A stretch of DNA of 64,000 nt. It comes from Stentor roeselii (Eukaryota; Ciliophora; Heterotrichea; Heterotrichida; Stentoridae). The stretch spans positions 124,001 through 188,000 of the forward strand of contig RSEH01000004.1 in NCBI GenBank assembly GCA_006503475.1. Direction: 5' to 3'. Below are positions 61,990 through 64,000 of the stretch, one piece after another (position 1 is the first letter of the stretch; the number at the start of each line of letters is the position of its first letter). Position numbers and translations under genes: made by a program. A model generated the notes under the pieces. That model saw only the letters and a program-made list of their open reading frames with translations, was not told the DNA's origin and made no database searches.

Positions 61990-64000
61990 CATTCAAAGCA
62001 TTTGGATCAATAGCCAAAATCTTGACCCGAACCTCTTGATACTTTGTTAGATTTTTCTTATAAAAGTAAATATTCCTCAAGCCCATATAATTTTTCACCA
62101 GTTCTTCTTTGAATTTTTCCTCATGTCCCTCAATATACCTCAAGTTCTTCAAACAATGAGTTTCACAGAGATCATACTCACAATATTCCAGACACAGATG
62201 AATAAGTGCAAGTCGGGTATGAATAACTATTCGAGGATCGACACTCCAAAATAATTTTTCATTAATTTCCACACTTTGACTGAAATAACTTATAGCTTCA
62301 GCAGATTTTTCTAATATATTGCAAATATGACCAAGGTGAAAGTAAACAATAGCCAAGGCTGCCTGGTTGTTTCTTTTTGAATAAACTTCGATAGTCTTAG
62401 TCAAAAGTTGTTCTGCTTCAGAAATGCAAGGGTTATATCTTTGAGAAAGTTCAGCAGAACTTGAAGCTGAGACATAAAGAATTTCTGCATATGTCACCTC
62501 AGCATCTGAAATTTCTTCATCATAATTCCCAACCGCTAGTTTCCGAGCATTTAAACAATGCGAAATAAAAACAATGCTACTTTCAAAGTTTTTTTCTTTC
62601 AGTTCCAACGACGCAAAAGAAACCCAAGCATCAGCAAGGATTAAATTAGGTGTTGTAAAAAACGAGTTAAAAATCGATAAACAAAACTCCAAATATATTC
62701 TACAATTTTTTAAATCATTGATCTGCAAGTACAACTTTCCAATAAAAAGACAAACCTCTGCGATTTCCAAGCTTCTTTCTCCAAAAATCAAATGTCTTAT
62801 TTGATAACACTTCTGAAAAACCTCTAAACACTCATCATTTCTTCGCCCTTTCAAAAAAAGTTTCCCTAGTTCAAAGAAAATTTCATCAACTTTTAAATGA
62901 TTCTCAGAAAAACTCTCTATTCTGCTATTTTTACATCTTCCAAGAAAATCTAAAGATTTTTCAAACATGTTAAAATCTCTGTAAAACAACCCAAGAGTCA
63001 TCAAAACAAAGTCTTTACTAAAGTAAGAATCTTGAAAATCTTTTTGAATTTCAAGAGCTTTCAAATAAAAACTTTCACTAAACTCGAAGTTGTTGATTGC
63101 TGAGTAGTATTCTCCGAATTTACAGTAAAGTGTGATGAAATCTGGATGATTTTCTTGGAAGTAAAGATTTATTATTCGACTGCTGTTTTCGAGGTAGGTT
63201 AAAATTGAATCTAGATTATTTTGATCCAGTTCTAAATCACCTAGTGAGAGGTAAATTTCAGAGAATAGCAAGTGGTTCTCATTTAGGGACTCTTGAAAGA
63301 TTTTTAGAGATTTTTTCAGAAGGATTGAAGACTGGTGGTAGTTTTTTAGACTTTTTAAAAAGTTACCTGCTGCAAAATAAACTTCGGCCATTTCGATGTG
63401 GAATGGGTCGTAAACGCTTTCTCTTATTGATGCAGATTTTAAGTAGAATTCTTGAGCTTTGGCTAAGTCTTTTGATTTTAAGGACAGGTTGCCTAGTAGA
63501 ATATAGGTTTTTGATAATTCTAGGTCGATGGGATCAGAAAGGGTTTCACTTAGATCAATACTTTCAGTGAGATAGCTCTTGCCATGGTCTAAGTTTCCTG
63601 ATTTTAGGTTAAGCATCCCATTTTTCTGATGAATTATTTTTTGTAATACTTTCCCATTAGAACTCACTTCAGGTAACAACTTCAAGCACTCATTTATATT
63701 CGTGAGACATCCAAAAAAGTTTCCAAGGTCAAAATTATAGTCAATCTGATACAAGTTCAACAAAAACTTCTGCGAATGAGTTCCTTGCTGTTCAAATTCA
63801 CTATGAACAAACTTAAAAAACTCAGAGGAATAATTGTAATCCCCAACAATTCTACACAGCTGTGCATATTGAAGATAAAACATTGCAGAAAATACTTGCA
63901 ACTCCTGATGATTCTGCATAAGTTGACTACATTCAAAAAAATATTTCTTTGCTTGATTCAACAGCTTCATGTTTAACAGCAAGCAACCAATTTTAAACAT
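61979..64000 (-). CDS. tetratricopeptide repeat protein, N-terminus cut by window edge
   Basis: The frame is open to the right edge. The Met at 63998-64000 coincides with the last bases and may be internal, so at least 673 residues are present and the true N-terminus is probably beyond the window. TPRs of ~42-residue period, kinesin-light-chain-like, are visible: LSKTYILLGNLSLKSKDLAKAQEFYLKSASI, AEVYFAAGNFLKSLKNYHQSS, SEIYLSLGDLELDQNNLDSILTYLENSS, AEVCLFIGKLYLQINDLKNC and VYFHLGHICNILEKSAEAISYFSQSVEI. About eleven or more repeats are present and no other domain. It is a protein-binding scaffold; the partner is unknown. Confidence 0.85.
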   Translation of the reverse strand: MFKIGCLLLNMKLLNQAKKYFFECSQLMQNHQELQVFSAMFYLQYAQLCRIVGDYNYSSEFFKFVHSEFEQQGTHSQKFLLNLYQIDYNFDLGNFFGCLTNINECLKLLPEVSSNGKVLQKIIHQKNGMLNLKSGNLDHGKSYLTESIDLSETLSDPIDLELSKTYILLGNLSLKSKDLAKAQEFYLKSASIRESVYDPFHIEMAEVYFAAGNFLKSLKNYHQSSILLKKSLKIFQESLNENHLLFSEIYLSLGDLELDQNNLDSILTYLENSSRIINLYFQENHPDFITLYCKFGEYYSAINNFEFSESFYLKALEIQKDFQDSYFSKDFVLMTLGLFYRDFNMFEKSLDFLGRCKNSRIESFSENHLKVDEIFFELGKLFLKGRRNDECLEVFQKCYQIRHLIFGERSLEIAEVCLFIGKLYLQINDLKNCRIYLEFCLSIFNSFFTTPNLILADAWVSFASLELKEKNFESSIVFISHCLNARKLAVGNYDEEISDAEVTYAEILYVSASSSAELSQRYNPCISEAEQLLTKTIEVYSKRNNQAALAIVYFHLGHICNILEKSAEAISYFSQSVEINEKLFWSVDPRIVIHTRLALIHLCLEYCEYDLCETHCLKNLRYIEGHEEKFKEELVKNYMGLRNIYFYKKNLTKYQEVRVKILAIDPNALNDEQ

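Overview
The window looks like macronuclear DNA of a heterotrich ciliate, most like Stentor. Genes are packed tightly on both strands, intergenic DNA is AT-rich, and TAA, TAG and TGA all end clear reading frames, so the standard nuclear code is in use. Two genes are interrupted by a 15-nt GT...AG intron, a length characteristic of Stentor. Nearly all other genes are uninterrupted. The species assignment is an inference; no database was searched.

Layout. 1-5.9 kb: two divergent kelch genes, a sirtuin carrying two HDAC6-like ubiquitin-binding zinc fingers, and a CDPK-like kinase. 5.9-11 kb: a decayed chitin-synthase copy followed by an intact chitin synthase. 11-16.3 kb: two arrestin-like paralogues flanking an AT-rich gene with ADP-ribosyltransferase-like motifs. 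16.9-19 kb: peroxisomal acyl-CoA oxidase. 19-29.4 kb: a signalling block with a voltage-sensor/phosphodiesterase fusion, a cyclic-nucleotide-binding-domain K+ channel, a tRNA-like gene, a glutamate-receptor-like channel, a p24 cargo protein, a WD40 protein and a 7-TM receptor. 29.9-36.6 kb: a 2,240-residue secreted protein made almost only of Ser, Glu, Leu, Ile and Asp in seven-residue repeats. 37.6-41.2 kb: FYVE-like coiled-coil protein, PSI-domain secreted protein, pepsin-fold pseudoprotease. 41.5-48.6 kb: DNA ligase I, a TXNDC9 homologue, a kelch-like protein, an LRR protein. 48.7-55.8 kb: coiled-coil proteins, an F-BAR-like protein, a prenylated small protein and an eIF4E. 55.9-64 kb: XK-like membrane protein, ankyrin protein, tetraspan protein, a hypothetical, an MFS transporter and a TPR protein running off the end.

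How the genes may work together. The best candidate system is the divergent pair at 18.99-22.94 kb. A membrane voltage sensor is fused to a cyclic-nucleotide phosphodiesterase and shares a 205-bp promoter interval with a CNBD K+ channel. This could link membrane potential, cyclic nucleotide level and K+ conductance. Other notable items are the UBP-finger/SIRT7-type sirtuin, the giant Ser/Glu heptad protein and a strong strand-composition sawtooth. In the sawtooth the sense strand is C-rich at gene 5' ends and G-rich at 3' ends, with sharp resets inside long genes.

Compactness is extreme. Two convergent pairs share a single TTAA for both stop codons. Three divergent pairs have start codons 9-27 bp apart.
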